The notes beneath the pieces are model-generated. The model saw only the letters and a list, made by a program, of their open reading frames with translations. It had not been told where the DNA came from and searched no databases. DNA of 28,069 nt from Spirosoma fluviale (GTDB taxonomy: Bacteria > Bacteroidota > Bacteroidia > Cytophagales > Spirosomataceae). The stretch covers positions 1 to 28,069 of the forward strand of contig CAMDSI010000008.1 in NCBI GenBank assembly GCA_945906915.1, in the 5' to 3' direction. The number at the start of each line of letters is the position of its first letter. Position 1 is the first letter of the stretch. Below, piece by piece: positions 15,258 through 21,460 of the stretch. Both the position numbers and the translations under genes were made by a program.

Positions 15258-16694
15258 ATGATCAATTCAATCGGCCTAAGTTTATTATCATTATCACCTG
15301 CAGCATCCTCTAACAACGGTTTATTAACAGCACATTTTGATAATGTGCTAGGTACGTCCCTTGATTTAAAGATCATCGCGTCCACTGAAGCCGCTGCTTC
15401 CACTGCAGAATCGAAGGTGTTAGCAGAGATTAATCGCCTAAATGACATTCTTTCCTCCCGTGAATCTTCGGAGTTTAATTTGTGGCGCTCGACTCGCGGA
15501 GAATCCATCGAAATTTCTTCCGAATTACGCGAGGTGTTACTGCATTTCGAAGAATGGAATGTAAAAACGGACGGAGCCTTGAATCCCGCGTCGGAGCATA
15601 TTGCCAAAATGTGGGCATCGGAAATTCCCTCAGCTTCAGACTTAGCGATGGCGGTGAATGAAGTAAATCAGGCGCATTGGTTACTAGACGAAAATGGAGC
15701 GACGCGTTTAACGGACACCGAATTGAAATTACACAGCTTTACGAAGTCCTATGTGATGGAGAAAGCAGCCGCAGAGGCGATGAAAGAAGACGGAGTGGCT
15801 GGTGTGGTCGTGAATATAGGAGGGGATTTCGTGGTGAAAGGAGACTGGACGGAGAAAATAGGCGTGTCTGATCCGAGAAATGCGGGGGAGAATGCAGAGG
15901 TTTTGGGCTATATACAAGTGAATAATCAGGTGGTGGCGACATCGGGCGATTACCGCAGAGGTTCAGATATCGATGGCGTTCATTACTCGCACATCATGGA
16001 TCCGCGAACGGCGGAACCGGCAGCGGAAGTGATTTCTGCCACAGTGGCTCATGAGGATGCGGTGACAGCTGGGGCTTTGGCGACGGCATTTAATGTGTTA
16101 GGTGTGGCCGCTTCGATTGATTTAGCTGCGCAGTATCCTGACGCATCGTATTTAATCGTGGACAAAGAAGGAGCGGAATATAGAAGTGAGAACTGGCCGG
16201 CGACGTCTACTGAGAAGTCCGCGATTAGTTTAGTGAATGTCAAAGAGAAGCTTTGGACTGCGGGCCAAAGCTTAGATATCAATTTCGAACTCGCTCGTTT
16301 CGAAGGACGCGCGCGTCGTCCGTTTGTGGCGGTTTGGATTGAAGATGAAAATCACAAGCCGGTAAGACGAATCGCGGTTTGGTATAACAAGCCACGGTGG
16401 TTGCCAGATTTGCGTTCTTGGTTTGCCGCAAAGAGGGAAGTCGAATTCGATGTGGCTTCGACAACAGGGGCGACACGCGCGGCGGGGCAATATACCTTGG
16501 TGTGGGATGGGAAGAACGACGCGGGGGAATATGTACCTTTGGGGAAATATACCGTGTTTATCGAGGCGGCTCGCGAGCACGGAACGTACCAGTTGATTAA
16601 GCAAGAAATGAAGTTTGATGGTAAGGCTAAAAGCCAAACCTTAGCCGGTGGCGAGGAAATGACCGCGGCTTCATTAGTCTATAAAGCGAAATAA
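15258..16694 (+). CDS. apbE: FAD:protein FMN transferase (ApbE) fused to a DUF2271 domain
   Basis: 478 residues from the ATG at 15258; the frame extends to 15096, but that would run into the divergent gene and adds non-protein-like sequence. Residues about 20-310 are ApbE: FDNVLGTSLDLKI, INRLNDILSSRESSEF, VVVNIGGDFVVKG, VATSGDYRRG followed by HIMDPRTAEPA, and EDAVTAGALATAFNVLG with the Mg-binding Asp. ApbE moves FMN from FAD onto a Thr of exported proteins. Residues about 330-478 are DUF2271 (FVAVWIEDENHKPVRRIAVW, YTLVWDGKNDAGE, GKYTVFIEAAREHG). This half contains D398...TTGAT with T406, like the flavinylation site. The N-terminus is hydrophobic but has no Lys or Arg, so it is a weak signal peptide. 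The next gene starts on the base after the stop. Confidence 0.9.
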   Translation: MINSIGLSLLSLSPAASSNNGLLTAHFDNVLGTSLDLKIIASTEAAASTAESKVLAEINRLNDILSSRESSEFNLWRSTRGESIEISSELREVLLHFEEWNVKTDGALNPASEHIAKMWASEIPSASDLAMAVNEVNQAHWLLDENGATRLTDTELKLHSFTKSYVMEKAAAEAMKEDGVAGVVVNIGGDFVVKGDWTEKIGVSDPRNAGENAEVLGYIQVNNQVVATSGDYRRGSDIDGVHYSHIMDPRTAEPAAEVISATVAHEDAVTAGALATAFNVLGVAASIDLAAQYPDASYLIVDKEGAEYRSENWPATSTEKSAISLVNVKEKLWTAGQSLDINFELARFEGRARRPFVAVWIEDENHKPVRRIAVWYNKPRWLPDLRSWFAAKREVEFDVASTTGATRAAGQYTLVWDGKNDAGEYVPLGKYTVFIEAAREHGTYQLIKQEMKFDGKAKSQTLAGGEEMTAASLVYKAK

Positions 16695-17273
16695 ATGAGA
16701 GATTTAGCGACGTGGTCGAGGTGGCTGCACATCTATTTGTCGATGTTCAGTTTCATTATCGTATTGTTCTTTTCGGTGACGGGTTTAACCCTGAACCACG
16801 TGGATTGGTTCCCAGAAAGTACGGTGGTTTCAGAACTGAAAGGTTCTGTGAATGCCAAATGGGTTTCGGTAGCTGATACCGCCAAAATCCCTAAACTCGA
16901 CATCGTCGAACAGCTTCGTGCGAACCACAGTATCAAAGGTCAGCTAAACGATTTTAGAATCGATGAGGAAGAGATTTCGATCTCCTTTCAAGGCCCTGGC
17001 TATACAGCCGATTTTTTCGTGAATCGTGCGGATGGGAAATACGAATTGACGGAAACAAAGATGGGTATCATCGCCGTGATCAACGATCTGCACAAGGGGC
17101 GCGATACGGGGAAGTCATGGTCTTGGGTCATTGACTTTTCTGCCATCTTTATGATTGTAATCTCGCTAACAGGGTTAATTTTGTTATTATTTTTAAAGAA
17201 AAGAAGGGCGAACGGGATGCTTTGGTTAGCAATTGGCGGGATCGTTGCCTGGGTATTTTATTATTTTGTATGA
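16695..17273 (+). CDS. PepSY-associated three-helix membrane protein
   Basis: 192 residues. The first membrane helix (about 13-33) is preceded by RWLH and ends with TGLTLNH; a periplasmic PepSY-like domain fills about 36-140; two more helices follow (about 147-168 and 173-191) separated by KKRR. His12, His35 and His133 (in NDLHKGRDTGKSW) sit at helix ends and are the usual candidates for heme ligands in PepSY_TM reductases. Such proteins carry electrons across the inner membrane. The gene starts directly after the ApbE-DUF2271 stop and overlaps the next gene by ATGA, so the whole run is one transcript. Together with ApbE-DUF2271 it makes an extracytoplasmic electron-transfer pair; the donor and acceptor are not seen. 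Confidence 0.88.
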   Translation: MRDLATWSRWLHIYLSMFSFIIVLFFSVTGLTLNHVDWFPESTVVSELKGSVNAKWVSVADTAKIPKLDIVEQLRANHSIKGQLNDFRIDEEEISISFQGPGYTADFFVNRADGKYELTETKMGIIAVINDLHKGRDTGKSWSWVIDFSAIFMIVISLTGLILLLFLKKRRANGMLWLAIGGIVAWVFYYFV

Positions 17274-17995
17274 TGATCAAAGAGCAAATTTCAAAGCAAA
17301 AAGTTCAAAGAGGCAAGTGGGGGCGTTCATTCACCATTTACCATTTACCATTCACCATTCTATTTTTCAGCTCTTTGCTATTTGCCAGCGCTGCTTTCGC
17401 GCAAGAAAATCACGCTCCACTTCCGCCACTACCGGTGGAGGCGACATTTGGGAATAATCGATTGCATTTTCAAGCTGTTATAAACCGGCCCATTTCAGCT
17501 AATGGGAAATTGAGTTTTTTCAATTTGAGTACCGGTGCGGTAGATTATTCAAATACGGCGTCGGAGACGGAGATGGTGGTGGTAAATAATCTAACCTATT
17601 CCCTATTTGGCAATATTAAGCTAACGGGTGGAGCAGAGTGGCATTATAAATTAGGACTAGTTCCTCAGCTCGGTTTGCAGTATTTTAAGGCGAATAGAAC
17701 TTGGCTTGTTTTGGTTAATCCGAGTATCAATATGCAACCTTCTAAGAGTACAGCCACGATCGGAATTGTGGAATACAAACCGGCGCTTTCTCAGAAAACG
17801 CAATTGTATACACGTGCTCAAGTATTGTACATTCAAAGTTTGGAGGATGGGAAGCATGCGCGCAGTGCGATCATGTTGCGAGCGGGTATTACCAAAGGAA
17901 AGTTCACGGTCGGCTTAGGAGCTAATTTTGATTATTATGGACCGATGAAGATGGAGAAAGATAATGTAGGCCTGTTCACTCGTTTAGCACTATAA
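17270..17995 (+). CDS. Putative outer-membrane barrel protein of the ApbE unit
   Basis: 241 residues from the ATG at 17270, which overlaps the PepSY stop as ATGA; an in-frame TTG at 17222 would reach far into the PepSY gene and is rejected. The signal peptide is unusual: a long, basic n-region (about 25 residues with several Lys and Arg) and then the hydrophobic core ending ASAAFAQ near residue 45. The n-region/core junction is encoded by a 7-bp tandem repeat. The mature protein has alternating strand patterns (LHFQAVINRP, KLTGGAEWHYKLGL, GLGANFDYYG) and ends in LFTRLAL, in keeping with a small barrel. No named family is recognised. Its place in the operon suggests an outer-membrane or periplasmic role in the flavin redox unit. 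Confidence 0.75.
   Translation: MMIKEQISKQKVQRGKWGRSFTIYHLPFTILFFSSLLFASAAFAQENHAPLPPLPVEATFGNNRLHFQAVINRPISANGKLSFFNLSTGAVDYSNTASETEMVVVNNLTYSLFGNIKLTGGAEWHYKLGLVPQLGLQYFKANRTWLVLVNPSINMQPSKSTATIGIVEYKPALSQKTQLYTRAQVLYIQSLEDGKHARSAIMLRAGITKGKFTVGLGANFDYYGPMKMEKDNVGLFTRLAL
17330..17360 (+). repeat. 7-bp tandem repeat TTYACCA (four copies and a part)
   Basis: Four adjacent heptamers (TTCACCA, TTTACCA, TTTACCA, TTCACCA) followed by TTC, inside the signal-peptide coding region of the gene at 17270. As 7 is not a multiple of 3, a gain or loss of one copy would shift the reading frame. Confidence 0.85.
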
Positions 17996-18420
17996 TGAAG
18001 AAATTACTGTTCCTTTTTTGTTTGAGTTTCTTCGGTTGCAAAACCGTGGAGCCGCTGGATGAGGCGACGACGAATCTGAATCTTTGGAACGAAAAAAAGA
18101 TTGTTAACTATTCTTTTTCCTTTAAGCGTGTTTGCTATTGTCCCTTAGAATATGTGGGTCCGCATCAAATAGTAGTGCAAAATGGTAAGATTTCCACCGT
18201 AAATGGCGCGCCCTATAATGCGGCAGAACGCTACGGGGTTATGTATACGATTCCAGAATTATTACAAGTTATTAAAGCGAATATCGATCGAAAACCGGTT
18301 AAAAGTATCTTGAATTTCAATCCAACGTACGGATATCCAACGAGCGTGTTTTTTGACTTTTCGGAAATGATCGCAGACGAGGAAATCGGCTATGAGATTA
18401 CGAATTTTAAAATCAACTAG
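17995..18420 (+). CDS. DUF6174-like lipoprotein
   Basis: 141 residues. The lipobox FFGC gives lipidated Cys15. The mature part has NLNLWNEKKIVNYSFSFKRVCYC, VVQNGKISTVNG, an Ile-rich helix TIPELLQVIKAN, and FNPTYGYPTSVFFD, the pattern I know from DUF6174 proteins of Bacteroidota; two closely spaced Cys (CYC, residues about 49-51) are conserved in that family as I recall. Function is unknown. The start codon shares one base with the stop of the barrel gene (TAATG), so translation is coupled, and its stop overlaps the stop of the convergent lipoprotein gene by 4 bp (CTAG at 18417-18420). Confidence 0.8.
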   Translation: MKKLLFLFCLSFFGCKTVEPLDEATTNLNLWNEKKIVNYSFSFKRVCYCPLEYVGPHQIVVQNGKISTVNGAPYNAAERYGVMYTIPELLQVIKANIDRKPVKSILNFNPTYGYPTSVFFDFSEMIADEEIGYEITNFKIN

Positions 18421-18779
18421 GGACAAATCGAGATGGGTAAGGCCTTCTTAGGTGTGGGGCTATAGGCTTTGCAGGTGATACATTCAGCGGTCAGTTGGCT
18501 AGCGTCTAATTTGAAAAAGAATTCGTCCCCTTCTTTCAAACTAACAGGTAAGGCGCAGGGATTAGATAAGGCGAACGCATTTTTATAGTTTTTACCTGTG
18601 TCTGGATTCTTCCAAATAGATTCCACCTTCGATGTATCAATTGAACCTTCGACTAATTCAATCACATAATTATTGCAAATGCCCTTCAGAGAAAGGCGAC
18701 CTCTGTAGCAATTATCAGGAAGTACTTCTTGGGATTTACAGGCACCTAAAAGCAGGCAGAAGAGTAATAGTGGTTTCAT
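18417..18779 (-). CDS. Small Cys-rich lipoprotein of unknown function
   Basis: 120 residues. The lipobox LGAC gives lipidated Cys14. The mature part has five further Cys (in NCYRG, GICNN, NPCAL, AECITCKA and near the end ISICP), which suggests disulfides in the periplasm or at the cell surface. I do not recognise a family. The ATG at 18779 overlaps the TGA of the dehydrogenase remnant (ATGA at 18776-18779), so this gene was probably translated together with the former dehydrogenase and may now have a changed or weaker expression. Its stop overlaps that of the DUF6174-like gene. Confidence 0.75.
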   Translation of the reverse strand: MKPLLLFCLLLGACKSQEVLPDNCYRGRLSLKGICNNYVIELVEGSIDTSKVESIWKNPDTGKNYKNAFALSNPCALPVSLKEGDEFFFKLDASQLTAECITCKAYSPTPKKALPISICP

Positions 18780-18934
18780 TCCGCTAAAGTAATCATTGCT
18801 TTAATTACCTGTGCGCCGGGCTCGTTAATTTTTGCAAAAATATCAGGAACTTGATTTTTTTCGAAGCGATGACTGATGAATTGATTTGCTTGAATCTTCT
18901 CTTTACGGAACAGATCTACTGTTTTATCGATCAT
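18776..18934 (-). pseudogene. C-terminal remnant of a zinc-type alcohol dehydrogenase (MDR family)
   Basis: A 52-codon frame from ATG (18932-18934) to TGA (18776-18778). Its product (opening MIDKTVDLFRKEKI, then FISHRF, VPDIFAKI and a final VIKAMITL) matches the last helix-strand part of zinc-dependent medium-chain dehydrogenases, where a THRF-like motif and a kV/KAMI strand end the protein. The other about 280 residues, with the zinc and NAD sites, are missing, and an in-frame TGA lies 18 bp before the ATG. The break point falls inside the first of the palindromic repeats at 18922-19004, which supplies the ATG. I take it as a 5'-deleted gene. The alternative is a genuine small gene; no protein of this size is known to me. 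Confidence 0.55.
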
Positions 18935-19004
18935 AAAAAATGATTTTATCGATCATAAAAGACTATAAAGTGATTGATATATTGTATTTTTGTGATCGAT
19001 AAAA
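18922..19004. promoter_or_regulatory. 22-bp-periodic array of TGATCGAT-core palindromes
   Basis: TTTTATCGATCATAAAA occurs at 18922-18938 and again at 18944-18960. In the opposite orientation, TTTTGTGATCGATAAAA lies at 18988-19004 (16 of 17 match), and a worn copy (GTGATTGATATAT core, 11 of 17 match to the last one) at 18966-18982. The centres are 18930, 18952, 18974 and 18996, exactly 22 bp apart, so all lie on one face of the helix. This fits an operator array for a dimeric regulator; iterons are a less likely reading. Confidence 0.65.
18985..18992 (+). promoter_or_regulatory. Perfect -7 box inside the palindrome array
   Basis: TATTTTTG matches TAnnTTTG exactly and overlaps the last palindrome. 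Downstream it could only serve a 14-codon frame (19013-19057, starting MPPKPVNRDSEIIK) and then the Fic gene. That short product resembles the very N-terminus of a TetR-type regulator, but it is too short to be certain. Confidence 0.45.
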
Positions 19005-19072
19005 ATAAAAAAATGCCCCCAAAGCCCGTAAATAGAGATTCTGAAATCATTAAATGAGTCGATTAATTTCGC

Positions 19073-19127
19073 TAATCGCCTCAAAAAATGCTTATATTTG
19101 AGGCGATTACACTTCCTAATCGCCTCA
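19073..19127 (+). promoter_or_regulatory. Three-copy operator TAATCGCCTCA at the Fic promoter
   Basis: TAATCGCCTCA is found at 19073-19083 and 19117-19127 in direct orientation and at 19099-19109 inverted. The first and second copies extend to 13 bp (with AAA / TTT). The second copy overlaps the end of the -7 box at 19093-19100, and the third ends 2 bp before the ATG. Occupation of the sites would block the promoter. As the Fic protein has a C-terminal winged helix, self-repression is the simplest reading. Confidence 0.7.
19093..19100 (+). promoter_or_regulatory. Perfect -7 box of the Fic gene
   Basis: TATATTTG matches TAnnTTTG exactly. Transcription would begin near 19107, giving a leader of about 23 nt and ruling out the earlier in-frame ATG at 19088. 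Confidence 0.65.
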
Positions 19128-19129
19128 TC

Positions 19130-20209
19130 ATGTACAACTGGCAACGTGTTTCTTGGCCCCATTTTGAATTCGATACGAATCATATCGAGCCGCAAATCTT
19201 TGCATTTATGCAGAAATCAGGCGAATTGAGCGGTAAATTGGCCGCTTTGCCTGTGGAGGATCGGACGGAAATGATGATTCAACTGATGGTTGCGGAGGCA
19301 TTGAAGACTTCTGCCATTGAGGGCGAATTTTACAGTGAAGTAGATATTATGTCTTCGGTTCGCCGGAATTTGGGTTTAGCGAGTCCGCATTTGCCTAAAA
19401 ACAAAGATGTCATTGGGCTGAGTGAGATGTTGATGGATGTGCGGAATTCGTTTGCTGAGCCATTGACGGAGGAGCGGCTGAAGCTTTGGCATACAAAATT
19501 AATGGGTAATACGCCGCAGATAAATGCGGGCGAATGGCGGACGGACGAAGCGCCCATGCAGATAGTTTCTGGGTCTGTCGCTCGGCCTACCATTCATTAC
19601 GAGGCTCCACCTTCTTCGCGTGTTCCACCCGAAATGGCGCAATTTTTACAGTGGTTTAACGAGTCCGCTTGGATGGCGCCACCGGTTAAGGCGGCGGTGG
19701 CTCACTTATATTTCGAGTCAATTCACCCATTTGAGGATGGCAATGGCCGTATCGGTCGCGCGATCGTTGAGAAAGCGCTTTCGCAGGGTCTTCAATGTCC
19801 CTTGCCTTTTAGTATTTCCAAAGCCTTAGAGGCAAACAAAAAGGCCTATTATCAGGCCCTCCAGCAAGCAGAAAAAGGGCTGAACATCACAGAGTGGATT
19901 GAGTGGTTTGTGCAAACATTGTTAGAAGCCCAAACCTTTGCAGACAAACTCATCCAGTTTACCATTTCGAAATGGCACTTCTTCGCCGTCTTCGAACACC
20001 AACTGAACGAGCGCCAAAACAAAGCCATCAACCGCATGCTAGCAGCCGGCCCCGACTCTTTCCAAGGCGGAATGAATGTCCGCAAATATGTGGGAATAAC
20101 GGGAGCCTCCCGAGCCACTGCCTCCCGTGATCTTCAAGAGCTAGTTTCAATGCAGGTATTTACGCCAGTGGGAGCGGGGAGATCGGCGAGGTATGAGTTG
20201 GTTTTTTAA
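19130..20209 (+). CDS. fic: Fic family AMP transferase-like protein with DUF4172 and winged helix
   Basis: 359 residues from the ATG at 19130; the ATG at 19088 lies upstream of the probable transcript start. Residues about 1-85 are the DUF4172 N-domain (YNWQRVSWPHFEF) with the class II inhibitory helix T60-SAI-E64-G65. The Fic core holds HPFEDGNGRIGR at 199-210 with catalytic His199, so it should be able to transfer AMP or a similar group to a protein target, held back by Glu64. Residues about 293-359 are a winged helix with recognition helix near SRATASRDLQELV. No antitoxin gene is adjacent, as expected when the inhibitory helix is built in. Three operator copies lie at its promoter. The target protein is unknown. 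Confidence 0.93.
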   Translation: MYNWQRVSWPHFEFDTNHIEPQIFAFMQKSGELSGKLAALPVEDRTEMMIQLMVAEALKTSAIEGEFYSEVDIMSSVRRNLGLASPHLPKNKDVIGLSEMLMDVRNSFAEPLTEERLKLWHTKLMGNTPQINAGEWRTDEAPMQIVSGSVARPTIHYEAPPSSRVPPEMAQFLQWFNESAWMAPPVKAAVAHLYFESIHPFEDGNGRIGRAIVEKALSQGLQCPLPFSISKALEANKKAYYQALQQAEKGLNITEWIEWFVQTLLEAQTFADKLIQFTISKWHFFAVFEHQLNERQNKAINRMLAAGPDSFQGGMNVRKYVGITGASRATASRDLQELVSMQVFTPVGAGRSARYELVF

Positions 20210-20221
20210 TCAGTATTTTTT

Positions 20222-20234
20222 GTGCATTTTGCAC
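20222..20234. promoter_or_regulatory. 13-bp palindrome before uxuA
   Basis: GTGCA-TTT-TGCAC, perfect arms, 32 bp before the uxuA start and 12 bp after the Fic stop. It may be an operator for a hexuronate-responsive regulator or the stem of a weak Fic terminator. No clear TAnnTTTG was found in this 57-bp gap. Confidence 0.35.
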
Positions 20235-20266
20235 TTTAATAAGCGTAAGCCTCTAAACAAATTTAC

Positions 20267-21451
20267 ATGATACACACGATGCGTTGGTTCGGTCCGAACG
20301 ATCCGGTTTCCTTGATGGATATTCGTCAAGCCGGATGCACAGGAGTCGTTACCGCATTGCACCAAATTCCGGTGGGGGAAGTTTGGCCTATCGAATCCAT
20401 TCAAGAACGTATTTCGATGATCGAATCAGGGAATCAGGATTGGACGCCTTTGCATTGGTCAGTTGTCGAATCACTTCCGGTGCATGAGGGGATTAAGAAA
20501 GCCTTGCCTTCGCGCGCTGGGTTGATTGAAAATTACAAGACATCATTGCGAAATCTGGCGGCTTGCGGCATCAAAACTGTGTGCTATAATTTTATGCCCG
20601 TGCTCGATTGGTCGCGGACAAAATTGAACTTTGAGATGCCCGATGGGGCACGCGCTTTGCGTTTTGTTTGGACGGATTTTGCGGTGTTTGATTTGCATAT
20701 ATTACAGCGCCCTGGAGCCTCGAAAGATTATACACCTGCCGTGCAGGCTGCGGCATCAGCGCGTTTCGCATCAATGTCGAACGAGGAGAAAGCAGAGTTG
20801 AAAAATACCGCATTATTAGGTCTTCCCGGCTCAGAGGAGGCCTTTCACTTAGAGAATTTCCAAAGTCTACTAGACGAATACAAAGACATTTCTGCGGATC
20901 AATTGCGCGAAAACTTGCACTATTTTGTGCGTTCGATTGCGCCTTTGGCACAAGAATTAGGGATTAATTTATGCATCCATCCGGATGATCCTCCTTTCCC
21001 TTTATTAGGCTTACCACGCGTGGTGAGTACAGAAACGGATTTAGCAGCATTGATGGCGGCTACTCCAGAACGCGCGAACGGGATTACGTTCTGCACCGGT
21101 TCGTTAGGGGTGAGAGCGGATAATGATTTGCCAGGGATGGTTCGTCGCTTCGCAGATCGCATTCATTTCTTGCATTTGCGGACTACTTTTAGAGAACAGA
21201 ATGACCCATTGATTTTCCACGAGGCGCCTCACTTAACAGGTGATGTGGATATGTTCGAGGTAGTGAAAGAGGTGGTAGAAGAAGAAAAAAGAAGAGGTGG
21301 AGAACAGATTCCGATGCGCCCAGATCACGGTCACCAAATGTTAGATGATTTGAGTAAGAAAACCTATCCAGGCTATTCGGCGATCGGAAGATTGCGCGGT
21401 TTGGCAGAAATACGTGGACTCGAATTAGCGATTCGCTCCACTTTAAATTAG
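20267..21451 (+). CDS. uxuA: Mannonate dehydratase
   Basis: 394 residues, the normal length of UxuA. It dehydrates D-mannonate to 2-keto-3-deoxy-D-gluconate, in the cytoplasm, as a step of glucuronate breakdown. Diagnostic stretches include MRWFGPNDPVSL, GCTGVVTALHQIP, CYNFMPVLDWSRT, NLCIHPDDPPFPLLGLPRVV, TFCTGSLGVRADND, HFLHLRTT and MRPDHGHQMLDD, which cover the metal-binding Cys and His positions of the family. It is the first gene of a six-gene run; the next gene starts 9 bp after its stop. A short palindrome at 20222-20234 may control it. I see no sign of damage. Confidence 0.97.
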   Translation: MIHTMRWFGPNDPVSLMDIRQAGCTGVVTALHQIPVGEVWPIESIQERISMIESGNQDWTPLHWSVVESLPVHEGIKKALPSRAGLIENYKTSLRNLAACGIKTVCYNFMPVLDWSRTKLNFEMPDGARALRFVWTDFAVFDLHILQRPGASKDYTPAVQAAASARFASMSNEEKAELKNTALLGLPGSEEAFHLENFQSLLDEYKDISADQLRENLHYFVRSIAPLAQELGINLCIHPDDPPFPLLGLPRVVSTETDLAALMAATPERANGITFCTGSLGVRADNDLPGMVRRFADRIHFLHLRTTFREQNDPLIFHEAPHLTGDVDMFEVVKEVVEEEKRRGGEQIPMRPDHGHQMLDDLSKKTYPGYSAIGRLRGLAEIRGLELAIRSTLN

Positions 21452-21460
21452 ATAAAAAAG

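Noticed and set aside
17222..17269. TTG start for the barrel protein at 17270
   Set aside because: It would overlap the PepSY gene by 52 bp; the ATGA overlap at 17270 is the normal coupled start.
18922..19004. CRISPR array or plasmid-type origin iterons
   Set aside because: Spacers are about 5 bp and not unique, no cas or rep gene is present, and the units are palindromes with two orientations.
19099..19127. RNA hairpin or riboswitch before Fic
   Set aside because: The 11-bp dyad is perfect, but with the predicted transcript start near 19107 only one arm would be fully in the RNA; a DNA operator explains all three copies better.
19088..19129. Earlier ATG for the Fic gene
   Set aside because: It lies upstream of and across the perfect -7 box (19093-19100), and the second operator copy would become coding; DUF4172 begins at the later ATG.
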